This document shows positions 1 to 9,863 of a stretch of DNA of 64,000 bases, in pieces; within the stretch, counting starts at the first letter, position 1, and the number at the start of each line of letters is the position of its first letter. The notes beneath the pieces were generated by a model. The model did not search any database, had not been told where the DNA came from, and saw only the letters and a program-made list of their open reading frames with translations. The DNA lies in contig OX485806.1 in NCBI GenBank assembly GCA_950295325.1, positions 27,092,001 through 27,156,000 on the forward strand, written 5' to 3'. The position numbers and the translations under genes are program-made. The stretch comes from Polytrichum commune (taxonomy: Eukaryota; Streptophyta; Polytrichopsida; Polytrichales; Polytrichaceae).

Positions 1-192
1 AACCACTTTTCCAAGTGCAAGTTCACATTGCTAGTGTGATGAACCGATATCCAAGCCTTAAAGATTTTAGAATTTTAATGGCTTTTCCCACATGACGAGG
101 GTTTTATACCAAGAACCCGCCATATCATAAAAATGTTTTTGCAAAGTTGCACACATTCTCACATGTTCGTGTCTAAAACTTCATCCCCTTGT

Positions 193-525
193 GTAGACGA
201 GCCTAGTACGGTCACTTATCTCAACTAAACACATATATTTGAGTGGGATGTGGTTAGATGAGGCTCTTAGAACGGATACCAAAAAGACGTGTGTTTGAAA
301 GAGATTGGACTACATGCTCAAAATTTGATAACCCTTTTAGGTTCCATAGGCAACATAATCTAGGCGACCTTTATGACCACTTAACGAGCACGAGAATCCT
401 CACTTTGATAATAAATAAGATATTTATATGAGACCCAAACATAATGAGGAAACCGTCTATGGTCTCAATCATGATTCGCTAACCATCTCATACAATTCAT
501 GTGCTTCATATCCCAGGAGAAATTG
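193..525 (-). repeat. Dispersed repeat R, copy 1
   Basis: This is a copy of a roughly 380-bp interspersed repeat (called R here) found at least nine times in the window. It shares the phrases 'atatttgagtgg', 'gagattggactacatgctc', 'tgataacc', 'cacgagaatcctcactttga' and 'cccaggagaa' with the copies at 23.8, 28.0, 48.1 and 62.7 kb. Complete copies have imperfect terminal inverted repeats of about 30 bp that include GGTTACTTTT and an outer AAGGTAGA, which suggests a non-autonomous DNA transposon. No coding capacity is visible. Confidence 0.7.
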
Positions 526-727
526 GCTAAGGTAGATGTGCCTAATTTGGTTACTCATCTTTATCAAACACCTATATTTGAGTGGCACATGATTGGCTTT
601 GGCTTCGAGAATGAATACCAAAAGGAGTAATTGTTTATGATAGATCGGACTACGTGCTCTAAATATGATACCCATTCTAGACTCAACAGTGAGCATCATT
701 AGGGGTCCATCTATATGGCCATTTGAA
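526..727 (-). repeat. Dispersed repeat R, partial copy 2
   Basis: A second, truncated R copy begins at 'taaggtagatgtgcc' directly after copy 1, in the same orientation. It stops where a different repeat (728-970) begins. The head-to-tail junction shows that R copies insert into or next to one another. Confidence 0.6.
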
Positions 728-970
728 AATTGATATTTTATGGGTATGTCAAAGTGAGAGAATCTTTGTATACATGAGTTATTGTTTGGGTCAATACTGT
801 TCCAAACCATATAGATACTAGGGTGATTTTACTTAGGTACGATAGTTCTTGCATGATATGTAGACCTAACTGATATCGAAAACGAAAATATCGTCAAGTA
901 CCCATACTCATACCCGTCAAAAGCCATGAAATCCTTGTTACAAATAGCCAGATGGCATTAATAAACGAAA
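728..970 (+). repeat. Dispersed repeat S, copy 1
   Basis: About 240 bp match 26,264-26,500 in the same orientation with many substitutions. Both contain 'gggtatgtcaa', a 'gtcaatac..ttc' segment, 'ttcttgcat' and 'cgtcaa.ta.ccatac'. It ends in a run of A at about 968-986, so a retroposon tail is possible but not shown. No ORF. Confidence 0.5.
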
Positions 971-1432
971 AAAAAAAAAAAAAAAACGATACCGGTCCAA
1001 CATTGGTTTTGACACCACTTGATCACTTCTTGAAAATTATAACATGTTGGAAGCGGGATTAAACTCCCTCCTAGAACATGAGTTTTTGGGAAACCTTAAG
1101 GACACCCAACGAAACTATGTAACAGGGAGAATATTCCTGTGAATAAATTAATACCAAAGTTTCATAAAATGGCGAAGTTCTTTTAACATGAGGAATTTAT
1201 TCTCAAAGTCTTGAATGCGCGGCAATAGGGCCCACAGGATTGCGACCTTATTATTACATTCGAGAACCCCCCTCTCAGATCTATGGACTCTCCTTTCGGC
1301 TGTCTCTCCGCGCCGCTTCGCTTCGCGTTGTCGCTGAATTGCGTAAATTACATTCGTCCGCTAGCAAATCGCTTTGGTGCGTAATTGGAGTAGGCGAGAA
1401 GAGTCCCTGTCTTCCATCGCCAATCCGTCACA

Positions 1433-2896
1433 ATGAGTACCATGAAGTTTTGCCGAGAGTGGTGAGATACAATTCTACCGATTCCTCTTAATCTAGCAGC
1501 TGCCTCATGTGACTTACATGCGAATTATTCTTATCTTATCTTCTCTTACGTTTTGCACGTGTGTGTGTGTGTGTTTGTGTGTGTGTTTTGGTGGCAGTAA
1601 CAATATTTTGTATCCGAAAGAAGATCGGGAGAGGAAGGTTCTGCTGTACGCCTGCCGGAATTGCGACCACCAGGTTTGTTAAGGGTTAGGGTTTAGGGTT
1701 TCTGAGGGTTTCACACGTTTGGGCATGTTGCAAGAAGCACAATCATGTGCGTAAGTTGCGGGGGTGATTGATGTGAATTGAACTTGAGATTTCATGGTAA
1801 GATGCTTTTTCTTTGGAGAAAAGAAAGAAAGACGACTCCGTTGTTGCCACCGCTGTGCATTATGGTGATGATGCTTCATCTTCGAGTTGGTGTAAGTCTA
1901 TGTGGAATCCCGAAATGGGCATCATGAGAATTAGAGGGCCCGTGAAGACTACTGCCTCCTTTCAAAGGTGAACACCGACAAGCCAGCATGCACCTAACTC
2001 CAATCGCCCCCAAGGGCAAGCCCTTAGGTTCCCACGCGGTTGGTTAAAAAAATCCAGCTCACCTGGATACCCACCCCACTATGATTGATTGGGTGGTAGG
2101 GTACAATGGAAATCAAGTCCTAGGAAGGTCACCCATCCATTGGACAAAAGTTGATTATTCAGTAGTTGATTGTGTTGGATACCAAGAAACGGGTGTGGTT
2201 TGTTGGTGCAGGAAGTTGCGGACAACAATTGTGTGTACAGGAATGAGGTCCTTCACAGCGCAGACGAGCGGACGCAGGTGTTGCAGGACATTGCATCCGA
2301 TCCTACATTGCCGCGTACCAAGACTGTGCGATGTGCAAATTGTCAACATGGAGAAGCCGTCTTTTTCCAGGTTACACTCTTTTTGTCTTGGTTCTAGCAA
2401 CTCCTCCACGAGGAGATATGACCCCTTCTATTTCCGGATTCACACATGTGGAGGAGTGCAATAGACTTGTATGTAAAATTCAAGGTTAGGGTTTAAGAGG
2501 TTTAGGCTTTGTTGAACATTTGGTTCAGCTTCTCTCCTTCATTTCTTCTGGACCTTCAATCTTATGGTTCTTACAAACACAAAGCTCACTAACTTGGCCT
2601 CATACCATGCTGATGCCCTCCTCAAAATTAGTACTTTATTAATGTGCAAATGTTTAGTCGCACTGAAATCCAATTTTGCACATGTCACCTGTCATAAGTT
2701 AACAAGTAGACTGTTTAGTGGCATCTACATTGTAATTTGGAAGGCTGTTATACTCAATGTCATGCAACTTACTTTTGGTGGACTGAAGGATGAGCCTTGT
2801 GTGTGGGGATTGCAGGCAACTGCGCGTGGAGAGGAAGGGATGACACTGTTTTTCGTGTGTTGCAATCCAAATTGTGGCCATCGGTGGCGTGATTGA
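1433..2896 (+). CDS. NRPB9: RNA polymerase II subunit RPB9 (NRPB9)
   Basis: Small zinc-ribbon subunit of RNA polymerase II, which supports start-site choice, elongation fidelity and transcript cleavage in the nucleus. Four exons: 1433-1461, 1598-1673, 2212-2370 and 2816-2896. All introns are GT-AG and the phases join to 345 nt, or 114 aa, the usual plant length. The N-terminal ribbon has C7, C10, C29 and C32. The C-terminal ribbon has C76, C79, C103 and C108. The diagnostic DPTLPR (65-70) and the terminal GHRWRD are present. The start is the first ATG of a reading frame that opens with [10 protein letters not shown]; the Met at codon 4 is an alternative start. Every residue expected for function is present and there is no break, so the gene looks active. 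The pieces cannot be seen as one ORF because exon 1 is only 29 nt. Confidence 0.96.
1559..1588 (+). repeat. GT microsatellite in RPB9 intron 1
   Basis: An imperfect (GT)n tract lies just before the 3' splice site (AG at 1596-1597) of RPB9 intron 1. It makes the region upstream of the acceptor GT-rich, not simply pyrimidine-rich. Confidence 0.85.
1680..1711 (+). promoter_or_regulatory. Telo-box-like repeats at start of RPB9 intron 2
   Basis: The first bases of intron 2 read as about three tandem plant telomere-like units (ttaggg, ttaggg, tttaggg), followed by a fourth partial unit. This includes TAGGGTTT, the complement of the telo-box AAACCCTA known from promoters and 5' regions of plant translation and growth genes. 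Another 'gttagggttt' occurs in intron 3 near 2486. The regulatory role is inference. Confidence 0.4.
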
Positions 2897-4743
2897 CGTG
2901 GAAAACAGGGCCCTGGTTTCTGTAGGCTCACTGTTGACAATGGTCTGTTTTTTAAGCTCCCTATGTCAGTATAAAAACCCATGCTGCATCAGGATGTGCT
3001 TATACCCCTCTCAGAGCCGAAACTGTTTAACCTCAATATTACCTATTTGCACCAAGACAAAGTAGCTCACTATAACATTTGTAGTAATCTACTGGCGTAA
3101 GACATGGTAGGTGTTGCAAGTTGTATCAAACCACTGCAGGGTGAGGCTAGACTACAAAACATTGCCTTGCGATGAAGAAAAATGACCATCCTTGTCTGGA
3201 AGGTTGATTTTTGTGGCTGCAGTCTGCAGACACACGAACTCTTTCCCCATTGTGATCTTTGTGTTATGCAACAGAAAGGAACACAATGTTGAGCTAATTT
3301 GTGTTAGGATGAAATTTGTAAAACCCCTGCATTCAAAAGTGTCAGGTTGTTGTGGAATCCACTATGATCAGAGGGTATGAACTCTATCCAAACATGACTT
3401 GTTGGATACCATTTTGTTCAAATATAACCCACTTTCGGTACATTTTTATGAGCACCGAAAGGATGAGATTTATCCTCAGAAAGGATGAGGATTATAGTTC
3501 ACAGAAAAGATGAGAATTATTCTCAAAGAACTTCAAGAACTATATTATTGTAAGCCCCCTGGGTTCTGTAAGATGTTCGAAGTAGACTTGACACTTTGAA
3601 TTTTGGCTCCTGTGATACAATAAATTAAAATTCAAGTGTCTTACACTTGTAAGCTGCACATATCTAGGAATTTCCCTTGAACCTTTGTATGACAAGTTTT
3701 TGAAAGAGAACTTTCCTTGTAGTGAAAATTTCACTGCAATACATTAAGGTCTATTCTACCCCAAGGGCAGTGGCAACGAGAGTTTTACTGGGTGGGAATT
3801 ATACCTGTAAAGAAGGGGAAACAGCCAGCTAGCTAGCCCTGAAACCCAGTAAGCTTCACAAGCACTCTTCCCATCTAGTAGGATGTGGGTAGATTTTTAT
3901 GAAGAAGAGGAACAATTGTCATAGTATGAGGGCTGAAGTGGCAAAATTTTGTTATTACTTAGGCCCCAAGTGTCCGAGATGGCCATCCTGGTGCTCACCA
4001 TGCACAACAATGTGCATTTGAGACACGTGCTTTCATCTTTAGCTCGTTTTTAGTATCATTGGATTTTGATCCTCCACATCGCAAATGAGCATATTTTTTT
4101 CTTTTCTCTTTTACATAAGATAATGTAGTGAATGAAGTTAAACCTACAAATATACAAACATGATATTAAGACCTGGTGAAGTTGGGGTATGTAGGCCGTA
4201 CATTGAGCTCCTTTGGTCCTTTAAGTTCAAGGGTTAATAGACTCTGAGGACAAACTACTTACCTTTGATTGTAGGATTACCAAGGGGTAGAGCCTTGAAA
4301 TTCTACAACAAGGATAGGTGCCATGTAACAACAGGGCTCTACCCCTTGTTTACCTCTTGGGTTTGCAACTAGGTAACTTGGGGTTGTACTAAGTGACTTC
4401 TTTATGTGTTCGTCATGGATCTCAAAGCTATATCTTAGATTCTCTGCAAACTAAGCCTAGATAATTGCTCTTTATGTGCAACACCTTGAAATCAGTGCTA
4501 GAAATTGTTTAGCATTGCCTTTCATAATTTGGATTTTGTATTGGGCTCTACTGTATACTTGCCTTTTTTTTTCAAAATTTCCAGATGCAAGTGCATGGTG
4601 ACTTCATAACATTACCCAAGAACATCAACTTGCTCTCTTTTCATATACAGTTTCCGACTTTAATGAACACAACACTATCTTTGACTAAGAATAGATGGCA
4701 CCATCTGATCATAAAAGAAGGGAGAACCTAGCGCAACTGTCTT
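2897..4743. other. Non-coding interval downstream of RPB9
   Basis: No gene recognised. The RPB9 3' end must lie in the first few hundred bases. A short inverted repeat ('aaggggtagagcc' against 'gggctctacccctt') lies at about 4,278-4,350 and could be a small hairpin or MITE remnant. The remainder shows only short chance ORFs. Confidence 0.5.
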
Positions 4744-5088
4744 GGGCTAAAATCACATCTTCATTCGGTTGGGTCCTGCCCCTCCCACACTTCCTTCACC
4801 ACCTGGTCTTCTTGCCTGCACCTGCGTGGGGACTCTTCTCCGTTGGGAACCAATATGACATTGCACATCATACAAATATTCAAGTTCACATCATTTTCAT
4901 TATTCTCAAGTTAATTGATGGAGTTCCTTCACATGTCAAAGGAGATTAATGACTTAAGTGACCGGGTATTGTCACATTGGTTCCCAACATGGAAGAATTC
5001 CCATGCAGGTGTGGGCAGGAAGACCGGACAGTGAAGGAGGCGTGATAGGGGTGGGGCCCAGCCAAAATGAAGATTTGATCTAGCCAGG
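4744..5088. mobile_element. Fold-back MITE F, copy 1
   Basis: The two halves are long inverted repeats. The left half opens with 'ctaaaatcacatcttcattc' and runs to 'gttgggaaccaatatgacat'. The right half reads back as 'gtcacattggttcccaac' through 'gaagatttgatctag'. Arms are over 100 bp with a central unique piece containing 'gttaattgatggagttcc'. A second copy is at 24,656-24,962. No coding capacity; no clear target duplication was found. Confidence 0.75.
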
Positions 5089-6125
5089 GGCAACACATCC
5101 AGCTAGAGTTGGAGTTGTAGATATAATGGGCCCTACAAGCCAACTTCCTCTTTTTCAAGAAATCATTGCCAGTGCAAAAACTAAAAGCATGTTCATGTTC
5201 ATTATATACTTTGGAGTTAGTAATTCACTAATCCCTAACCCCATATTGGCGGGAAGCTACGTCTCCATTCAGGTGTGACATCAATTCACACCAAGAGCCC
5301 AAACAACACTACCCATAGGCTTGGCAGATCTTGCAACTAGCACAACCCATAGTGCCGCACACATGAGCAACATCAGTTGTTCTGCCTGGCGGAGGTGATG
5401 AATCTCATCCAAGCTTCACCGGCGAGGGTGGCAAAGCAAACCGTCCGCCCCAGCCCGGAAGTCATGGAGTCGATGTCCTCTGCCAAGTAATTCTTTGCAA
5501 GTTTCTTACTACGGAACTCAAATTTCCTCTTTCTCCTTTCTCTCTCACACTCACATACACTGGAATAGGGTGAGTGAAAGGCGGGGGGAGGCGGAGGTGG
5601 GCGCAGCAAGGCGCTTTGTGCCAGCTTGACGTATCAACCTCGAGTAGAGGTTTGAACGCAACCCCCGCCGACCAACCGTGGGATGCCGCTAGGTGAAGGC
5701 TGGGGCTGACCATGCCCATGTGTGCTAGACCCATAACTCCACCTTGGGAAGCCGGTCGGCACTGCCTATAATAATGCAACTACTAGTAATTTTAGTCTCT
5801 CTTTCTCTCTCTCTACAATGCTCGCCTTGGGTGTGCAAGAAACGGGAACCAACATGAATAGGTGGGGACATAAAGCCCAACACATTTCCCAACCCACACA
5901 ACATTGCAAAAGAGCTGAATCATATCATGTAGCCTTGATTTAACCCCTTAATGCCCGAGGTTTATATTTTATGCAGGGATTATAATATGCAGTTGTGAAT
6001 ACAGAACTAATCATCGTACACCAAACGTAGACCACTTTTCAGTCCCATGTGCATTTAGGGATTAAGCTCCGTACATTGAGGATATAGTGTGGTAGTCGCC
6101 ACTGGTAGGCTACTTTGTGGATCTG
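5089..6125. other. Intergenic, partly GC-rich
   Basis: No gene recognised. The part around 5.3-5.8 kb is richer in G and C than the surroundings and contains a CT-rich microsatellite near 5,790-5,815. It shows neither codon-like structure nor tRNA boxes. Confidence 0.4.
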
Positions 6126-6127
6126 TA

Positions 6128-6564
6128 AGGTAGAAATACCATAACCCGTGAAAATAAGGTGATTCATTCGCATCGAAAATCTGGTCTGACAATCATGCGA
6201 TAATTTTCCAAGATAGACGAGAAGGATTCATGAAGAATACAAGTCGTTTCATATTTTTCTGCCCTACACAAAAAAATGCTACAATTTTTCAAAGTGGAAA
6301 GTTGTCCAAACCCCTATTCGTTCACTAGATTCTCCCTACACCGAACACGGTAATCTGCATTTCCATACATAGCATCACCTAAATCGGTTACCTCGTGAGT
6401 ACATTAACACTTTGACTCCCATTGACTACACTAAGTGTACTGTACACGCATTGAAGTTGCAGCCGAGCCATGATCGGTTTTGGAAATGGCACTTCACCAT
6501 TATGACAGCGGTCTAGTGCACGACTAGAAGGTGGTTATATTAACGAGTTATGGTATTTCTACCT
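6128..6564. mobile_element. Stowaway-like MITE (TAAGGTAGA ends), copy 1
   Basis: A 437-bp element has near-perfect terminal inverted repeats: it starts AGGTAGAAATACCATAAC and ends GTTATGGTATTTCTACCT. It is flanked by TA on both sides (6126-6127 and 6565-6566), as expected for Tc1/mariner-type Stowaway MITEs. A truncated inverted copy is at 9,584-9,863. A PIF-like element starts directly at its right end. Confidence 0.8.
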
Positions 6565-7538
6565 TAGGGCCACTTTATACACGGCCTGGGGCCGGCCGGA
6601 GCACCGGCCCGATTGAGGCCTCAATCGGGATGCACTTTATGAACTTATTTCTGGCCCAACCTTGTCGCATGTAAAGTGGTGAGGCCCGATTCTAGGGCCC
6701 GATGGTCTTGAGGGTTAAGTTTCATGGAACTTACCGTGGTCAATGCCCGGTGCTCTTGAGCATTAGTTACACGGCTTTTACTATGGGGGATGATCTCTAT
6801 AGGCTTATGGTTAGGGGGTCAACCTTGGGTCCCATTAGACTATATCGAGCCCTTTGAATCTAATTCCGGTGTCAAAATGCTCATATAAATTCACCTACCA
6901 TGTACAATGGAATAACCGATGTACCCGGTAACAAAAAAAAACCCAGAGTTGCAATGATACAATATTCATTATAGAGTAATCTATGTTTGTAGATATTAAT
7001 TGGCTTCGTTCCGTTCGGGAACATGACGACATTGAGCATATATTTTCGTGTGGGTTACTGATTGTAAGTAGGCATTGCGCCAACATTGTTGTCGTGCTTT
7101 TTATTTTTCAAGCTACATAAATTTATAAAACCATATCAACCTTTCTAAAGCCTCAATTAATTTTCTCTTTATAGATAGGAGATTTTATTTAAAAAATAAT
7201 AATTCTAACCATAGTATAAGTTTACATTATTGTTGGATCTAAGTGCGTGTAAACTTTTGAGCATGGCTCCACTTGGAAACTATCTTTGGCTTATTTTAGG
7301 AATGTGTTTGTTATGGTTAAAATTGTGGAGTCACTACACTAAACATGATATTTAGTGTGAGATACTATAAATACGATCACTAGACTAAATATCACTAACC
7401 CTATGAAAGTAAGTAACATTAAATGCAAAATCAAACACTAAATATCATCCATGGTAATATGTGAAAGTTACATGCACGAATTTAGTGTTAGGAAGGATAT
7501 GAAAAAAAATTAACAATGAGAAAAAGAGAAGGGACATG

Positions 7539-8129
7539 CCTGGGTACGCAACTCCCATATTATACGCAGGGGGCATCGTACTTAAAACGGCTTAGAGGAC
7601 AGCTTTTGTAAAAATTATATCAAATTATATCAAATTAAAATGATCAAAAAGTTGGGTGAAGACCAAATTAAATAAAATGAGATGAAAAAAAAGTTGGGTG
7701 AAGACCAAATTAAATAAAATGAGATGAAAAAAAAGTTGGGTAAAGACCAAATTAAATAAAATGAGATGAAAAAAAAATTGGGTTGCATATTTATTAAGCC
7801 TCCCATTAAAATTATAAGCCACGAATAGTTGCCTCCCATTAAAATTATAATTCATTCACAATGTTAAAATTTTATTAAAAAGTCCAAAAAGTTGGGTAGT
7901 TTGACCTATGGTACCTGTATTAAAAAAAATCATATAATTAGGTTTTAAATGCAATTATATGCTTCAAAATATATTCATTTCCTATATATAATTACATTTT
8001 TGGATTCCTTGTTAGAAGGGCTACAAGGGTTTCCTACATTAAAACAAATTGTATCACTCAATATTGGACTAAAACGCATTATAAGTGATTATAATCATGA
8101 CCATATAATACGGGAGTTGCGTACCCGGG
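7539..8129. mobile_element. hAT-like MITE T, copy 1
   Basis: A 591-bp element with about 25-bp terminal inverted repeats (left CCTGGGTACGCAACTCCC, right end complementary to CCCGGGTACGCAACTCCC). A perfect 8-bp target duplication, GGGACATG, lies at 7531-7538 and 8130-8137, the size made by hAT transposases. It contains a 42-bp minisatellite (units starting at 7651, 7693 and 7735, 'gttgggtgaagacc...') and AT-rich sequence, but no coding region. A nearly identical copy with its own 8-bp duplication is at 57,781-58,379. Confidence 0.88.
7651..7776 (+). repeat. 42-bp minisatellite inside MITE T copy 1
   Basis: Three near-identical 42-bp units, each 'gttggg' plus 'aagaccaaattaaataaaat' plus an A-rich end. 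Reverse-strand translations give repetitive Phe/Leu-rich peptides; these are artefacts of the repeat and not genes. Confidence 0.85.
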
Positions 8130-8559
8130 GGGACATGGTAGTAGGGAAGGTGGTGGCGCATTTATGTCTAACACTAATTCTATGAAAAAATAATTAAGGG
8201 GAAGGTGGAAGGTGAGAAGGGGAAGGTGGAGGGGAGAGTAGTAAGGAGGAGAGGAAATGCTTTTACCCCTCGTATTGATTGACGGACAAGATTGGAACAA
8301 TCTAACGGAGGAGCCCCATCCGGCCCTAGATGGCCATTCGGGACGAGGAAAAGCTCGTCCCGAAATCTCATCTAGGGCCCGATGGTTTGGCGCCAAAATT
8401 GTGCCACCTAAGACGCCACATGGGATAGGTGAGTGTTTGGGCCGGCCCCAAGTATAAAGCCCTTGGGCCCGATTTGATGAAATCGAGCGATCCTATTGGT
8501 TCAAATTTTGAGAGTTCCGGCCGGCCCTCAATCCGGCCCCAAGTATAAAGTGGCCCTTA

Positions 8560-9175
8560 GTCATCCTCCTCAATATCGTCGCTTGGCTGCACTGCTACTG
8601 CCCCCAAGTGTGGCTGTTCAAAGTTCTCGAAAGGCCCTCGAAACATGTTGAGGAAAAAATTGTTTTGAGCTGGAATTCACATGAAATGAACACAGTTATT
8701 ATGTCAACGGGGCTGGAGAGAATAAGAACCATCGTAAAAGTGAGCCTAAGTTAATGCAAAGCACAATCAATCAGATACTACCTACCCACAGTCTACCTAA
8801 TAGTTTCCAAGTTCCAAGGTACAACAAAACCCATCATCATCCATCTAAACACAGACTTCATGTGGAGTTCAAGTGGCATATTAAACAAGAAAAATGACAA
8901 AAGGGAGTGGGCCGGGAATGAACCACTTTGATTCCCATAAAACTCAGATATATAACCCATAAGAAGGAACGTTGACCACATCCACACCACCACATTGATG
9001 AAAATCGCGTTCGATATACGCGACTCAAAAGGCGGTAGGATATGATACTCCATACTTTGAATTACAACTCTTGGATGGGTACAGAGCTAGGCATCACGAT
9101 CAAATCGCAAAAAGATGCTAAACTTTCCCCAAAACTCTCGATAAGTAAGTAGTGCAGTAACCAATTTTCCATGTG
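8560..9175. other. Unassigned interval
   Basis: No gene or recognisable repeat identified between the PIF-like element and the next R fragment. Confidence 0.4.
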
Positions 9176-9300
9176 TAAGGTAGACGGGTCTTAAGTGGCT
9201 CGTTTTCTTAATCGGATCCTATATTTGAGTGGTATGTGGTTCAGTGAGGATCCAAGAACATACATCATAAGGATGTGTGTTTAAAAGAGATTGGACTATG
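9176..9300 (-). repeat. Dispersed repeat R, partial copy 3
   Basis: Starts 'taaggtagacgggtcttaag' and continues through 'tatatttgagtggtatgtgg' and 'gagattggacta', then loses similarity. It is a 5' fragment of the R family. Confidence 0.6.
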
Positions 9301-9583
9301 TTTTTCGATATCACTAACTATGGCACAGTCGATAGTGAACGTAATTGGGAGGATCTCTTTATCCGATTAAGAAATCGACAAACATGCATTTCCGATAATT
9401 ATGACGAAATGAAGGGCGGTGTGATTTTCAATCTAGTTTTTGCAAATGTTTCATCATAGATTTGTTGCTGCAACGCAAGTTTTGTAGTGTAAATCTGATC
9501 GGTCAAAGTTGGAGAGAACCCAAATAGCACCCACATAGCTTAACATGAAGCTCTCTGAACCGTTTGAAGCAAGCATTTACCTA

Positions 9584-9863
9584 AGGTAGAAATACCATAA
9601 CCCGTTAACCACCCTCTAGCTAGGCACTAGACCGCTGTCATAATGGTGAAGTGCCATTTCTAAAACCGATCATGGCTCGGCGGCAACTTCAATGCGTGTA
9701 CACTTAGTGTAGCCAATGGGAGTCAAGAGTTAATGTACTCATGAGGTAACTGATTTAGATGATGTTTTGTATGGAAATGCGGAATACCGTGTTCAGTGTA
9801 GGGAGAAATCTAGTGAACGAATAGGGGGTTGGACAACTTTCCACTTTGAAAAACTGTAGCATT
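9584..9863. mobile_element. Stowaway-like MITE, truncated inverted copy 2
   Basis: Starts with AGGTAGAAATACCATAAC after TA. It then follows the reverse complement of 6,290-6,564, including 'gaccgctgtcataatgg', 'gtgtacacttagtgtag' and 'ggacaactttccactttg'. The match stops at about 9,863, so the other terminus is missing. Confidence 0.8.

Larger units (their letters stand above)
6567..8556. mobile_element. PIF/Harbinger-like non-autonomous element H, copy 1
   Basis: The left end reads GGGCCACTTTATAC and the right end GTATAAAGTGGCCC. Both are flanked by TTA (6564-6566 and 8557-8559), the 3-bp target duplication and GGGCC terminus typical of PIF/Harbinger and Tourist elements. Subterminal parts are GC-rich with repeated 'ggcccgat' and 'ccggcc'. 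No transposase is seen. It carries an hAT-like MITE (7539-8129), so its own length was about 1.4 kb. It sits at the very edge of the Stowaway-like MITE, using that MITE's terminal TTA as target. Confidence 0.8.

Noticed and set aside
5373-5779. GC-rich stretch with two minus-strand ORFs
   Set aside because: Overlapping frames with no motif, no splice structure and no tRNA boxes.
7625-7855. Minus-strand Phe/Leu-rich ORFs that look like small membrane proteins (also at 57,872-58,105)
   Set aside because: They are the 42-bp minisatellite inside a MITE (42 is a multiple of 3, so frames stay open).
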